From NCBI GenBank assembly GCA_019239775.1, contig JAFAZN010000197.1, positions 1 to 51,528 of the forward strand: a DNA stretch of 51,528 nt, read 5' to 3'. The DNA is from Chloroflexota bacterium. GTDB lineage: Bacteria; Chloroflexota; UBA6077; CF-72. A model generated the notes under the pieces. It saw only the letters and a list, made by a program, of their open reading frames with translations, did no database searches and was not told the DNA's origin. Positions 8,662-16,529 of this stretch are shown in pieces; the first letter of the stretch is position 1; each line of letters begins with the position of its first letter. Both the position numbers and the translations under genes were made by a program.

Positions 8662-9585
8662 ATGAATGCGTACATCGCCAGGCGCGTGGTGCAGACCATT
8701 CCGGTGCTCTTTGGCGTCTCCGTGCTGGTATTTTCAATGCTGGCATTGGTGCCCGGCGATCCGGTGCAGCTCATGCTCAGCGAATTCCAGACCACGCCTG
8801 AGCAAATCAGCAGGCTGCGTTCGCAGCTCCACCTGGACGAACCGCTGCCGGTGCAATTCGGCAGGTTCGTATGGGATGCCGTCCACGGCGATCTCGGAAC
8901 GTCAATCCGGACGAGAAGACCAGTCACCACAGAGATCGCCGACAACTTTCCGAGCACGCTGCAACTTGCAATCGCCGGACTTCTGGTGGCCGGCGTCATC
9001 GGAGTAACGCTCGGCATCATCGCGGCGGCCAGCCATCAAAGCGGAGTCCAGCTCGGCGCGATGCTGCTCGCGCTGATCGGCGTCTCCATGCCGAGTTTCT
9101 GGCTGGGCCTGCTATTGATCTTCGCATTCTCCTTGCAGATTCGACTCTTTCCCGCAACCGGCGGTGGTGACCTGCAACATCTGGTCCTGCCGGCGATTAC
9201 TCTGGGACTCGGCGCCGCGGCGATCCTGGCGCGCCTCACTCGGTCGAGCATGCTGGAGGTGCTTCGGCAGGAATACGTCACCACGGCGCGCGCCAAAGGC
9301 CTCAATGAATGGCTGGTGTTGCTGCGGCACGCCCTCAAAAACGCCCTGATCCCGGTGGTGACCATTTTCGGCCTGCAGTTCGGTCAGTTGCTGGCGGGCA
9401 CGGTCGTAGTGGAGACGGTCTTTGCGCGACCGGGCCTCGGCCGATTGATCATCGACGGCATCCTCAACAAAGATTTCCCGATCGTGCAGGGCGTCGTGCT
9501 TGTCGTCGCGGTCAGCTATGTGCTCGTGAACCTGCTGGTGGACATCCTGTACGCGGTGCTCGACCCGCGCATCCGCTACGCCTGA
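8662..9585 (+). CDS. ABC transporter permease, DppB/OppB type
   Basis: The 307-residue membrane protein has the typical DppB layout: an N-terminal helix (ARRVVQTIPVLFGVSVLVFSM), the PGDPVQ turn, and five more membrane segments. The EAA loop (TTARAKGLNEWLVLLRHALKN), which docks to the ATPase, is near residues 210-230. It ends in ILYAVLDPRIRYA, the usual family terminus. With the next gene it would form the membrane channel for the solute captured by the 6826 binding protein. The ATG at 8662 matches the family N-terminus, although no strong ribosome site precedes it. The stop is 3 nt from the next gene's start, so the permeases are co-translated. Confidence 0.95.
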   Translation: MNAYIARRVVQTIPVLFGVSVLVFSMLALVPGDPVQLMLSEFQTTPEQISRLRSQLHLDEPLPVQFGRFVWDAVHGDLGTSIRTRRPVTTEIADNFPSTLQLAIAGLLVAGVIGVTLGIIAAASHQSGVQLGAMLLALIGVSMPSFWLGLLLIFAFSLQIRLFPATGGGDLQHLVLPAITLGLGAAAILARLTRSSMLEVLRQEYVTTARAKGLNEWLVLLRHALKNALIPVVTIFGLQFGQLLAGTVVVETVFARPGLGRLIIDGILNKDFPIVQGVVLVVAVSYVLVNLLVDILYAVLDPRIRYA

Positions 9586-9588
9586 GCT

Positions 9589-10422
9589 GTGGCGGCAAGC
9601 AACCTCTGCCGACTGCTGCGCGATCGGGGCGCGGTTGCAGCGCTGGTGATCCTGGTGCTGATCATCGCCTCGGCCATGCTGGCTCCGCTCCTCCCGATGG
9701 CCGACCCCATCCAGGTCGACTCACCGCACGCGCTCTATAGTCCGGGCAGCCCTTATCTGTTCGGCAGCGACCAGTACGGCCGCGACGTTTTCAGTCGCGT
9801 GATTTACGGTGGACGGATCTCGCTGCTCGTCGGCCCGATCGCGGTCATCATCGCGCTGGTGCCCGGCGTCGCCGTCGGACTGATCGCCGGCTATTACGGA
9901 CGCTGGGTTGACACCCTGCTGATGCGCATCATCGACGTGATGCTCGCGTTTCCGGGTATTCTGCTCGCGCTTGGCGTGGTGGCTGTGCTCGGGCCGAGTC
10001 TCACCAGCCTGATGATCGCCGTTGGCATCTCGACGATCCCCACCTACGCCAGGCTTACCCGGGCGTCGGTTCTCACAGCTCGCGAGAACCTGTACGTCGA
10101 CGCCGCCCGGGTCGTTGGCGCGCCCGACCTGGAAATTCTGTTGCGGCATATCCTGCCCAACGTCGTGGCGCCAATCATCGTCATCAGCACGCTCGGCGTG
10201 GGCGCCGCCATCCTGGTCGCCGCCACGCTGAGCTTCCTTGGCCTCGGCTCGCAGCCACCCACGCCGGAATGGGGGCGCATGCTGAGCGAAGGCCGCCAGT
10301 ATCTGCGCGAGCAATGGTGGATCGCGACGTTTCCAGGGCTCGCCATCATGCTAACCGTGCTCGCGCTCAATGTTCTGGGTGACGGTCTGCGCGATGTACT
10401 CGATCCAAGGCTGCGCGTGTGA
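9589..10422 (+). CDS. ABC transporter permease, DppC/OppC type
   Basis: The 277-residue protein is a DppC-type inner-membrane permease. It has an N-terminal helix, then HALYSPGSPYLFGSDQYGRDVFSR, the conserved GTDxxGRDxxSR-like segment. The EAA loop (DAARVVGAPDLEILLRHILPN) and the C-terminal GDGLRDVLDPRLRV are also present. It starts at GTG 9589, 3 nt after the DppB stop. No ATPase gene follows, and the next gene is an amidohydrolase 7 nt downstream. This importer must therefore share ATPases encoded elsewhere; the pair at 49327-51386 is a possible donor, which is inference. Confidence 0.95.
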   Translation: MAASNLCRLLRDRGAVAALVILVLIIASAMLAPLLPMADPIQVDSPHALYSPGSPYLFGSDQYGRDVFSRVIYGGRISLLVGPIAVIIALVPGVAVGLIAGYYGRWVDTLLMRIIDVMLAFPGILLALGVVAVLGPSLTSLMIAVGISTIPTYARLTRASVLTARENLYVDAARVVGAPDLEILLRHILPNVVAPIIVISTLGVGAAILVAATLSFLGLGSQPPTPEWGRMLSEGRQYLREQWWIATFPGLAIMLTVLALNVLGDGLRDVLDPRLRV

Positions 10423-10429
10423 GGCCCCG

Positions 10430-11641
10430 ATGCGAACGCTGATCTACCCGGAATGGTTGATCGACGGCACCGGTGGCAGGGCCAAAGAGGCGTACGCGCT
10501 GGCGTTCGAGGAGGGCAGCATAGCAGCGGTTGGTCCAGCGAACGAGATCACCTCATCGCAACAAGACGTTGTGGTCCGTGCACCGGGAATGTCGTTGCTG
10601 CCGGGGTTGATCAACATGCACGCGCATCTTTCACTCGCCAGTGACAATGCGCCGTTCATCGCATATATGAATGCGCACTCGGACGTGGCGCTGGGGCTCC
10701 GCGCTGCACACAATGCGGCAGCTTCCCTCCGCGCCGGAGTGACCGCCATCCGCGACTGCGGATCGCGTGGCCGGAGCGTGCTCGACCTCATCGGTGCACG
10801 GTCGGACGGCTTGCTGAAGATTCCGCGCATTCTGGCCGCCGGCTGCGCCCTGACGATCTCGGGTGGGCATATGCGCCCGTTCGGCGGAGAGGTCGATGGT
10901 GTGGACGGTTGCCAGCAGATGGTGCGTCGTCTTGTGAGTGCTGGGGCCGACTTCATCAAAATGGCAGGCTCCGGTGGTGGCACACCGGGCAGTTTGACCG
11001 ATTATCCGAGTTTTTCGGTTTCTGAGATCGAGGCGACGGTCGAGACAGCTCACGGGCTTGGTCGGCGAGTGACAGTTCACTGCACCGCGACGGCGGCCAT
11101 CCAACGCGCGCTGGCGGCGCGAGTCGACAGCCTGGAACACGGCTACTTCGGTGCACCTGGCAATTTCCAGGCATTCGACCAACGTCTGGCGGATGGCCTG
11201 GCGGAAGCGCGCATTTCGGTTACACCGACCTTGCAGGTGTTTCGCGATATGGCCGAGGTCTTGCCTGCCGGTGCCGAGCGCGATTTCTGGCAAAGCCGCC
11301 GTGAGGTGCTGGTGACCAATGCCGCGCGCCTGCGCCGGGCCGGCGTGCGCTTGACCGCGGGCTCAGATGCCGGCTGGCGTTTTACTCGATTCGACAACTA
11401 CTGGCGCGAGCTGGAGGAGATGCACGGCTGCGGGATGTCGCCGATCGACGTCGTCCACGCCGCCACCGGCGCCGCCGCCGAAGCGATCGGCCGGCAGGAC
11501 GAATTCGGCGCGCTTCGCGCGGGTTTGAGTGCGGATCTGCTGCTCGTCGAAGGCAACGCGGCCGAGAGCATCCGCGCGCTGCAATCCGTGCGAAGCGTGT
11601 ATCTCGAAGGCCATTTAGTCCATCAGGAGGGCATGAGTTGA
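10430..11641 (+). CDS. Metal-dependent amidohydrolase (imidazolonepropionase/Xaa-Pro dipeptidase-like)
   Basis: The 403-residue enzyme has the amidohydrolase metal site. It shows HxH at H64/H66 (NMHAHL), a probable carboxylated lysine K177 in FIKMAGSGGG, H217 (VTVHC), H237 (SLEHGYF) and D313 (GSDAGW). Such enzymes hydrolyse C-N bonds in amides, imides or X-Pro dipeptides in the cytoplasm. The frame is open 60 nt upstream into the permease gene; I chose ATG 10430, which gives the family N-terminus MRTLIYPEWLIDGTG and lies 7 nt after the permease stop. It is followed 1 nt later by the MetE-like gene. Co-transcription with an importer suggests it acts on the imported solute; this is inference. 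Confidence 0.9.
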   Translation: MRTLIYPEWLIDGTGGRAKEAYALAFEEGSIAAVGPANEITSSQQDVVVRAPGMSLLPGLINMHAHLSLASDNAPFIAYMNAHSDVALGLRAAHNAAASLRAGVTAIRDCGSRGRSVLDLIGARSDGLLKIPRILAAGCALTISGGHMRPFGGEVDGVDGCQQMVRRLVSAGADFIKMAGSGGGTPGSLTDYPSFSVSEIEATVETAHGLGRRVTVHCTATAAIQRALAARVDSLEHGYFGAPGNFQAFDQRLADGLAEARISVTPTLQVFRDMAEVLPAGAERDFWQSRREVLVTNAARLRRAGVRLTAGSDAGWRFTRFDNYWRELEEMHGCGMSPIDVVHAATGAAAEAIGRQDEFGALRAGLSADLLLVEGNAAESIRALQSVRSVYLEGHLVHQEGMS

Positions 11642-11642
11642 C

Positions 11643-12782
11643 GTGAAGCGGAGTACCGATCGCATCCTCACGACATTCGCCGGGAGTTTGATCCGGCCTC
11701 CAGAAGTGCTCGCGCTCGGGCCAGAGACGGATGAGACCACCCGCAAGCAAACGCTCCAACGAGCCGTAGCCGATGTTGTGCACAAGCAGGCCGAAGTTGG
11801 AGTCGACGTCGTGAGCGACGGTGAATTCGGTAAATCCAGCTGGTTCACGTATGTCATGGATCGCCTTGGCGGCTTCGAGGTCCGCCCGGCGGAACGTCCG
11901 AAGATCGGTGTTCGGGGCAAGGACGAAGCGCGCTATCCGGACTTCTGGCAAGCGGCGGGTCCGCAGGGAGGTCGGGCGTACCGCCGACACGTGTGCGTCG
12001 CGCCTATCACGTACATCGGCAAGTCGCTCATGCAACGCGACGTCGGCAACTTGCTGAGCGCGCTCGAGGGGGTTCACGTGGAAGGGGCGTTTCTACCGGT
12101 TGTGGCGCCAACCAGTATTTCGGTAGATCACGCCAACGAGTACTACCCGAGCCACGAACGCTATCTTGAGGCTGTCGCCGATGCCTTGCACGAGGAGTAC
12201 CGCACCATCACCGATGCGGGGCTCATCGTGCAGTTGGACGACGCCATCCTGACGCACTGGTTCGACCGCATCACCGACGAAGGTGGCGATTACCGCAAAT
12301 GGGTTGCACAGCAAGTCGAGATCATCAACCACGCGCTGCGCGGGATCCCTCAGGAGCAGGTCCGCTACCACGTCTGCTGGGGATCATGGCCTGGTCCACA
12401 CACCAGCGACGTGCCGCTCCGCACCATTGTGGACCTCATCCTCAACATCAATGCGCAAGGCTTCTCCATTGAGGCGGCCAATCCACGGCACGAGTGGGAA
12501 TGGACGGTATGGCAAGACGTCAAGCTGCCTGACGGCAAGATCCTCATTCCCGGCGTGATCAGCCACGCCATATCCCACGTCGAACACCCGGAGCTCATTG
12601 CGCAGCGCCTCCGACGCTTCGCGAATCTGGTCGGTCAGGAAAACGTCATTGCAAGCAGCGACTGTGGCTTCGCCCAGGGCGCAGGCACGCAGCGCCAGGT
12701 TCCGAGCATTGTGTGGGCCAAGTTGGGTGCGCTGGCCGAAGGGGCACGACTCGCCTCCGAGAGCCGCAGCACACCGGATTGA
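11643..12782 (+). CDS. Cobalamin-independent methionine synthase C-domain-like / epoxyalkane:CoM transferase-like protein
   Basis: This 379-residue TIM-barrel protein matches only the C-terminal catalytic half of MetE. Its zinc ligands are in place: H243 and C245 (YHVCWGSWPGPH) and C341 (SSDCGF), with E277 a probable fourth ligand. Length and the HVCWG..GPH segment resemble epoxyalkane:coenzyme M transferase and its many uncharacterised relatives. The zinc site activates a thiol for attack on an electrophilic carbon, so a thiol alkyl- or methyltransferase is the general expectation. It starts at GTG 11643, 1 nt after the amidohydrolase stop, and closes the operon. The true substrate pair is unknown. 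A methionine synthase role is less likely given the transporter and amidohydrolase context. Confidence 0.82.
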   Translation: MKRSTDRILTTFAGSLIRPPEVLALGPETDETTRKQTLQRAVADVVHKQAEVGVDVVSDGEFGKSSWFTYVMDRLGGFEVRPAERPKIGVRGKDEARYPDFWQAAGPQGGRAYRRHVCVAPITYIGKSLMQRDVGNLLSALEGVHVEGAFLPVVAPTSISVDHANEYYPSHERYLEAVADALHEEYRTITDAGLIVQLDDAILTHWFDRITDEGGDYRKWVAQQVEIINHALRGIPQEQVRYHVCWGSWPGPHTSDVPLRTIVDLILNINAQGFSIEAANPRHEWEWTVWQDVKLPDGKILIPGVISHAISHVEHPELIAQRLRRFANLVGQENVIASSDCGFAQGAGTQRQVPSIVWAKLGALAEGARLASESRSTPD

Positions 12783-12819
12783 AGGAACGTCTTTCTGCAG
12801 CGCACTGACGGACGGCAGG

Positions 12820-14535
12820 TCATGCCATGGCTTGCTGGAACTCCGTGCGGATTTGATCTCCGCCGGCGGCGCGCCAGTCTTTGATCAGCTGGTCCAGCGC
12901 ATCGAGCGGCTGGCGTCCCACAACAATGTCGTTCAGCTTGTCGCTGATGTCACGTGTCAGGGCAGGCAGTTTGGCGGCGTTGGTCGGAGAGTAATACCCA
13001 ATGGTTGGATCCAGTGAAATAGCTGGATAAATTGCGTTCTGGGTGTCATGCATGATCGGCGTCTTCTGGGGTGTCTGCGGCCAGTAGAAGGCGGCGGGCC
13101 CTCGCGTGAGATAGTGGAACGGCACGGTCGCATCCGCTTTGCCACGATCGGTAAGGATCGGGTTGCCATTGGCGTCCGGAGTCCAGTGCTGGTCCTTGAG
13201 GCCGTACGTCTTGAGCAGGTACTCCTGACTGCCAAGTGGAGCGGCGAGCCAGTTCATCACGCGGAGGATCTCCTTGATGCGATCGGGCGGCGCCTGCTTG
13301 ATTACGCTGTATCCCAGCAAGCCGTTGGTTGCCCAGTAGGTTGGTTTGCCCCCATCAACTGCTGGAAACGCCGGCAGTACGCGCGGATTGCCGGGCGGGT
13401 CACGTCGCGCGGCATTTGCCCAGAACAGGTCTGAGGCGACCAACCAGGCATCCATCCGGAACATGAAACGCCGCGCGGCAAACTGATTGCGCGCGCTCAC
13501 GAGGTTGTACTGGAGCGAGTCCGGGTCGAATGCACCCGCGGACCACAAATCACGTGCGTAGCTGACGGCCGCTCGAAACTGATCCGTCTCAACGTAACCC
13601 GTGAGCTTGCCAGTGTTCTGGTCCAGCGCCCACATGTTCGGCGTTCCGAAAATCCCGGTGATCCAACCGTTGGTCATTCCCATGCCGACGTTGTTCTCAA
13701 CGCCGAGCCCGTAGAGACCCTGGTCGGGCCGCGTGAAATGCGTCGCCAACTGCTTGTACTCATCGGCGTTGCGGGGCTGCGAGAGACCTTCCGCGTCGAG
13801 CAAATCCTGTTGGACCCAGTGCGCCCACAGGTACAGCGAGTTAGAACAGGGGATTCCGTAAATAGTGTTGTCGAACACCATTTGTTTCCACGCGATGGTC
13901 GGAATATTCGCAAGATTCGGATAGTCCTTGATCGCATCGCCGCTCAAATATGGCGTGAGGTCCGCCATCTTTGACTTCAAGAACGCCGGCAACTGCGGGA
14001 TCACGACGGTCGGTCCGATATAGATGATGTCCGGCAAATCGTCGCCTGCCAGCACCGTCGGGAGCGTGACCGCGTAATCCGCTTGCGCCACGATGTTCAT
14101 CTTGAGCGTGACGCCCAGCTCTTTGTTGACCGCCTGCCACAGCGCGTTCGAATCCATTGGCGTTGGCATCGGCGTCGTGATCCATGTCACCGCGGAGATC
14201 TCGCCACCGCTGCCGGGCGTGTCCTGAACCGTCTTGATGGGATTGGCGGGGTAGTTGAGGAACGCGGGATCGACCATCCCGTCAGCTGACGCGGGCAGGT
14301 CCGGCTTGATTCCGCTCAGCGGCGCATACGTGGGCAACTGGACGCCCGTCTTTGCGGGCTTGGCGGCAGCGGTGGGAGCAACAGCGGGGGCCTGGGTGGG
14401 CGCCGCTGGCGGGGAAGTTGGTGCTGGCGCCTGCGTCGCGATTGGCGGCGCGCTGACCGAGCAGGCGGAAGCGAGCGCCGCCGTTCCGACGAGCCCAGCT
14501 TGTGTCGCAAACCTCAGAAATGCGCGACGATTCAT
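12820..14535 (-). CDS. Extracellular solute-binding lipoprotein, family 1 type
   Basis: The 571-residue protein has a twin-arginine-like lipoprotein signal (MNRRAFLRFATQAG, lipobox ASAC) and an Ala/Pro/Thr linker to about residue 65. The binding domain is of the LplA/LipO family-1 type used for sugars and oligosaccharides. The frame extends upstream to 14637, but ATG 14535 is the start because it gives the RR signal and has GGAGG 10 nt before it. It lies 52 nt downstream of the SnoaL-like gene on the same strand. No permease genes are near, so it is an orphan binding protein. Its 3' end faces the MetE-like gene across a 37-nt gap. Confidence 0.9.
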   Translation of the reverse strand: MNRRAFLRFATQAGLVGTAALASACSVSAPPIATQAPAPTSPPAAPTQAPAVAPTAAAKPAKTGVQLPTYAPLSGIKPDLPASADGMVDPAFLNYPANPIKTVQDTPGSGGEISAVTWITTPMPTPMDSNALWQAVNKELGVTLKMNIVAQADYAVTLPTVLAGDDLPDIIYIGPTVVIPQLPAFLKSKMADLTPYLSGDAIKDYPNLANIPTIAWKQMVFDNTIYGIPCSNSLYLWAHWVQQDLLDAEGLSQPRNADEYKQLATHFTRPDQGLYGLGVENNVGMGMTNGWITGIFGTPNMWALDQNTGKLTGYVETDQFRAAVSYARDLWSAGAFDPDSLQYNLVSARNQFAARRFMFRMDAWLVASDLFWANAARRDPPGNPRVLPAFPAVDGGKPTYWATNGLLGYSVIKQAPPDRIKEILRVMNWLAAPLGSQEYLLKTYGLKDQHWTPDANGNPILTDRGKADATVPFHYLTRGPAAFYWPQTPQKTPIMHDTQNAIYPAISLDPTIGYYSPTNAAKLPALTRDISDKLNDIVVGRQPLDALDQLIKDWRAAGGDQIRTEFQQAMA

Positions 14536-14587
14536 GACCGCGGCACCTCCCCGAATGAGTGGCGCCATGGTACATCTGCCCGGACTG

Positions 14588-15016
14588 CTACGCCCCCGAT
14601 GTATCGGCGTGTCGATGGACGAGCTGCCAGTGACCATCCGTGCGGCGGAACACTTCGGTGACGCGAATGCGCATCTCGATTGGCTCCTTGTGATCCTTCA
14701 TCCTCACGCTCGCAACCTGGACTCCTGTCCAGAATGCAAGGTCGCCACTGACCTCCTGTTGCAAAATCTCGAAGCGGCTGCGCCCGCCTGATGCGAACGT
14801 TGCCGCGTCAATGCGGTAGCGTGTGGAAACCGCGTCGGCGCCTGAAACGCTGTCGCCGCGCGGGCTGTGGAACGTGGCCTCACCGCTGTGAGGCACGAGC
14901 GCGTCCAGTGGGGCGGGGTCGCCGTTCACATACGCGGCTGCGGCCTCGGATCGTTTGGCGAAGAACTGCTCGAACTCGGCATTGGCGCTCGAAGCGCGGT
15001 GTTGCGTAGTTGTCAT
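14588..15016 (-). CDS. SnoaL/NTF2-like (DUF4440-type) protein
   Basis: The 142-residue protein has the cone-shaped alpha+beta NTF2/SnoaL fold pattern. A helical N-terminus (FEQFFAKRSEAAAAYVNGD) is followed by four beta strands, with RFEILQQEVSGDLAFWTGVQVASV and a final VTEVFRRTDGHWQLVHRHAD typical of the DUF4440/SnoaL_3 group. Members are small dimeric proteins, some enzymes and some ligand binders; the function here cannot be inferred. The ATG is preceded by GGAGG about 9 nt upstream. It stands 123 nt after the SRPBCC gene on the same strand, a gap with nothing recognisable in it. Confidence 0.85.
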   Translation of the reverse strand: MTTTQHRASSANAEFEQFFAKRSEAAAAYVNGDPAPLDALVPHSGEATFHSPRGDSVSGADAVSTRYRIDAATFASGGRSRFEILQQEVSGDLAFWTGVQVASVRMKDHKEPIEMRIRVTEVFRRTDGHWQLVHRHADTSGA

Positions 15017-15139
15017 CGCTGTCTTCCTCCATGAGACTTCGCCGCAAGGCCCGTGCCCAGATGCCTCCCGGCTTCACCCCTTTGGTCTACGCAGAGGCAA
15101 TTACAACAAGGATGGATCCTGGACCTCTTGAACTTGAGC

Positions 15140-15610
15140 CTAAGGTTGGACCTGCGACTGCAGCGAACGCAGCAACACCTGCCACCATTCCGCCTCACGC
15201 TGGAGCAGGGCTTCGAGCGGGAACCCATGCCGTGCCGCGTGCTTGGGTGCAATGGTGTCCCAGCCGGTGTGTTCGACCACAACGCGCGTCTCCGCGCCGG
15301 CGGGTTCAAACCGGACGTGGACTTCGGTCGTCTGTTCGGGCGCGAAGCTGGCGGGGCGCCACTGAAATGCCAGCTGGGCCGGCGGATCCCACAGTGTGAT
15401 CCGACCAACCTCGTACTCGCCGCCACCCGCCTGCCGCTCCACGAGTCTGCCGTTTGGACCCGGCTCGAACGCCATACGGCCTGGACCTGAGTGTGTGAGT
15501 TGAAATAACCCGTTCGGCCGCCACCATTGTCCAATTTCATCCGTGAACGCCGCGAAGGCACGCTCGGGAGTAGCCGCCACGCGCAAGGCCACCAGCACGC
15601 GCGACGCCAC
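15140..15610 (-). CDS. SRPBCC-domain (AHSA1/START-like) protein
   Basis: The 156-residue protein has the SRPBCC hydrophobic-pocket fold, with VALRVAATPERAFAAFTDEIGQWW at the N-terminus, an LAFQWRPASF strand and EVHVRFEPAGAETRVVVEHTGW. This AHSA1-like group is very often encoded next to an ArsR-type regulator, as here: its GTG start is 3 nt after the ArsR stop. It may bind a small hydrophobic ligand. Members of the pair are sometimes called activators of HSP90 ATPase, which is a fold name only. The N-terminal EIGQWWRPN segment is typical of the ArsR-linked subgroup. No catalytic residues can be assigned. Confidence 0.88.
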   Translation of the reverse strand: MASRVLVALRVAATPERAFAAFTDEIGQWWRPNGLFQLTHSGPGRMAFEPGPNGRLVERQAGGGEYEVGRITLWDPPAQLAFQWRPASFAPEQTTEVHVRFEPAGAETRVVVEHTGWDTIAPKHAARHGFPLEALLQREAEWWQVLLRSLQSQVQP

Positions 15611-15613
15611 GCC

Positions 15614-15979
15614 CTAGTGCGCCGCCAGGTGCTTTTTGAAGGCTGAGAGCTGCTCCGCCCACAGCGCCTCCGTCTCATTGAGCCAGTCGCGCAGCTCAGC
15701 AATCGGCCCCGGCCGAAGCGAGTAGATCCGCACACGCGCGTCGAACTCCGGACGATTTTCTGAGGCTTCGGCTCCGGCTCCAACTGCGACCTCCACCAGG
15801 CCGCTCTGTCGCAGCACGCGCAGGTGCCGACTCATCGCCGGCGCAGGCAGGCCGATCGCCCGTGCCAGGTCCCCGGCGCGGCGCGGACCCTCGCGCAGTA
15901 GCTCGATCGTGCGGCGACGGTCCGGGTCGGCCAGCGCCGCCAGCGTGCGGTCTAGAGGTTCGGCGCCAGGCTGCGTCAA
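15614..15979 (-). CDS. ArsR-family winged-helix transcriptional regulator
   Basis: The 121-residue protein has the ArsR winged helix: LAALADPDRRRTIELLREG, then the recognition helix-turn-helix (GDLARAIGLPAPAMSRHLRVLRQSGLVEV). A C-terminal helix (LNETEALWAEQLSAFKKHL) may dimerise. No metal-binding CxC motif is present, so it belongs to the non-metal ArsR group that pairs with SRPBCC proteins. The start is a TTG at 15979 that overlaps the VOC stop as TTGA, implying coupling. A longer reading into the VOC gene gives a non-family Arg-rich N-terminus and was rejected. It most likely represses its own operon by binding the palindrome at 16439-16470; this is inference. Confidence 0.88.
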   Translation of the reverse strand: MTQPGAEPLDRTLAALADPDRRRTIELLREGPRRAGDLARAIGLPAPAMSRHLRVLRQSGLVEVAVGAGAEASENRPEFDARVRIYSLRPGPIAELRDWLNETEALWAEQLSAFKKHLAAH

Positions 15980-16425
15980 ACCCAACCGGTGATCTTCAGG
16001 CCGCTGACCCGTTCGGCCTCCTCGCGCGAGACCTCGCGGATGGTCTGAGCAAAGGTCCAGACGTGCCCTTCGGGATCCATGGCGCGATAGGTCCGCGCGC
16101 CGTAGAACTGGTCCGCCGGCTCCTCCTGGATGACCGCGCCCGCCTGGCGGGCGCGCTCGCAATGGGCGTTGACATCGGACTCGACGTCCACGTGGATGTT
16201 GGCAGTATTGGCGCCACCCACGCTGGCGGGACTCTTGGCCCACGCGGCCCACTCTGCGCCAACCATCACGCGGCCCTTGCCGGCGAGGCTCATCTCGGCG
16301 TGCACATTGGTGGGGTCGTCAGCGGGCGGTTCGATCAACATACTGGTCTCGAAGCCGAATGCCTTCTCGAGCCAGGCCAAAGCCGTCATGGGATCTTTGT
16401 AGAAGACCGCGGGGGTGAAGGACAT
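15976..16425 (-). CDS. VOC-family (glyoxalase/PhnB-like) protein
   Basis: The 149-residue protein has two beta-alpha-beta-beta-beta halves of the vicinal-oxygen-chelate fold: SFTPAVFYKDPMTALAWLEKAFGFE, then HVDVESDVNAHCERARQAGAVI and YRAMDPEGHVWTFAQ. Such proteins are dioxygenases, glyoxalases or antibiotic-binding proteins; the subgroup here resembles PhnB/YdeM-type members of unknown activity. I chose ATG 16425, with GGAG 8 nt upstream, over a TTG at 16443. It is the first gene of the VOC-ArsR-SRPBCC operon and lies directly behind an AT-rich inverted repeat. Confidence 0.88.
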   Translation of the reverse strand: MSFTPAVFYKDPMTALAWLEKAFGFETSMLIEPPADDPTNVHAEMSLAGKGRVMVGAEWAAWAKSPASVGGANTANIHVDVESDVNAHCERARQAGAVIQEEPADQFYGARTYRAMDPEGHVWTFAQTIREVSREEAERVSGLKITGWV

Positions 16426-16438
16426 GCTGCTCACTCCA

Positions 16439-16470
16439 GGCAATATTTTGTGATTTCGACAAATATTGCC
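16439..16470. promoter_or_regulatory. Perfect 10-bp inverted repeat, candidate ArsR operator
   Basis: GGCAATATTT at 16439-16448 is matched exactly by AAATATTGCC at 16461-16470, with 12 nt between. The stretch is strikingly AT-rich against GC-rich surroundings. It lies 14 nt before the VOC start and 60 nt before the divergent metallohydrolase gene. ArsR-family repressors bind AT-rich dyads of this kind in their own promoters. Assignment to the ArsR protein encoded two genes away is inference. Confidence 0.7.
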
Positions 16471-16529
16471 ACATCGAGCAATGGCTTGGCAAGCCGGTGG
16501 GTGCCGCCAGGGAGCCTACCCTGAGTGAC

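Noticed and set aside
15614..16252. Longer ArsR protein with an Arg-rich N-terminus
   Set aside because: The extra residues overlap the VOC gene and have no family match; the TTGA overlap at 15979 gives a normal ArsR length.
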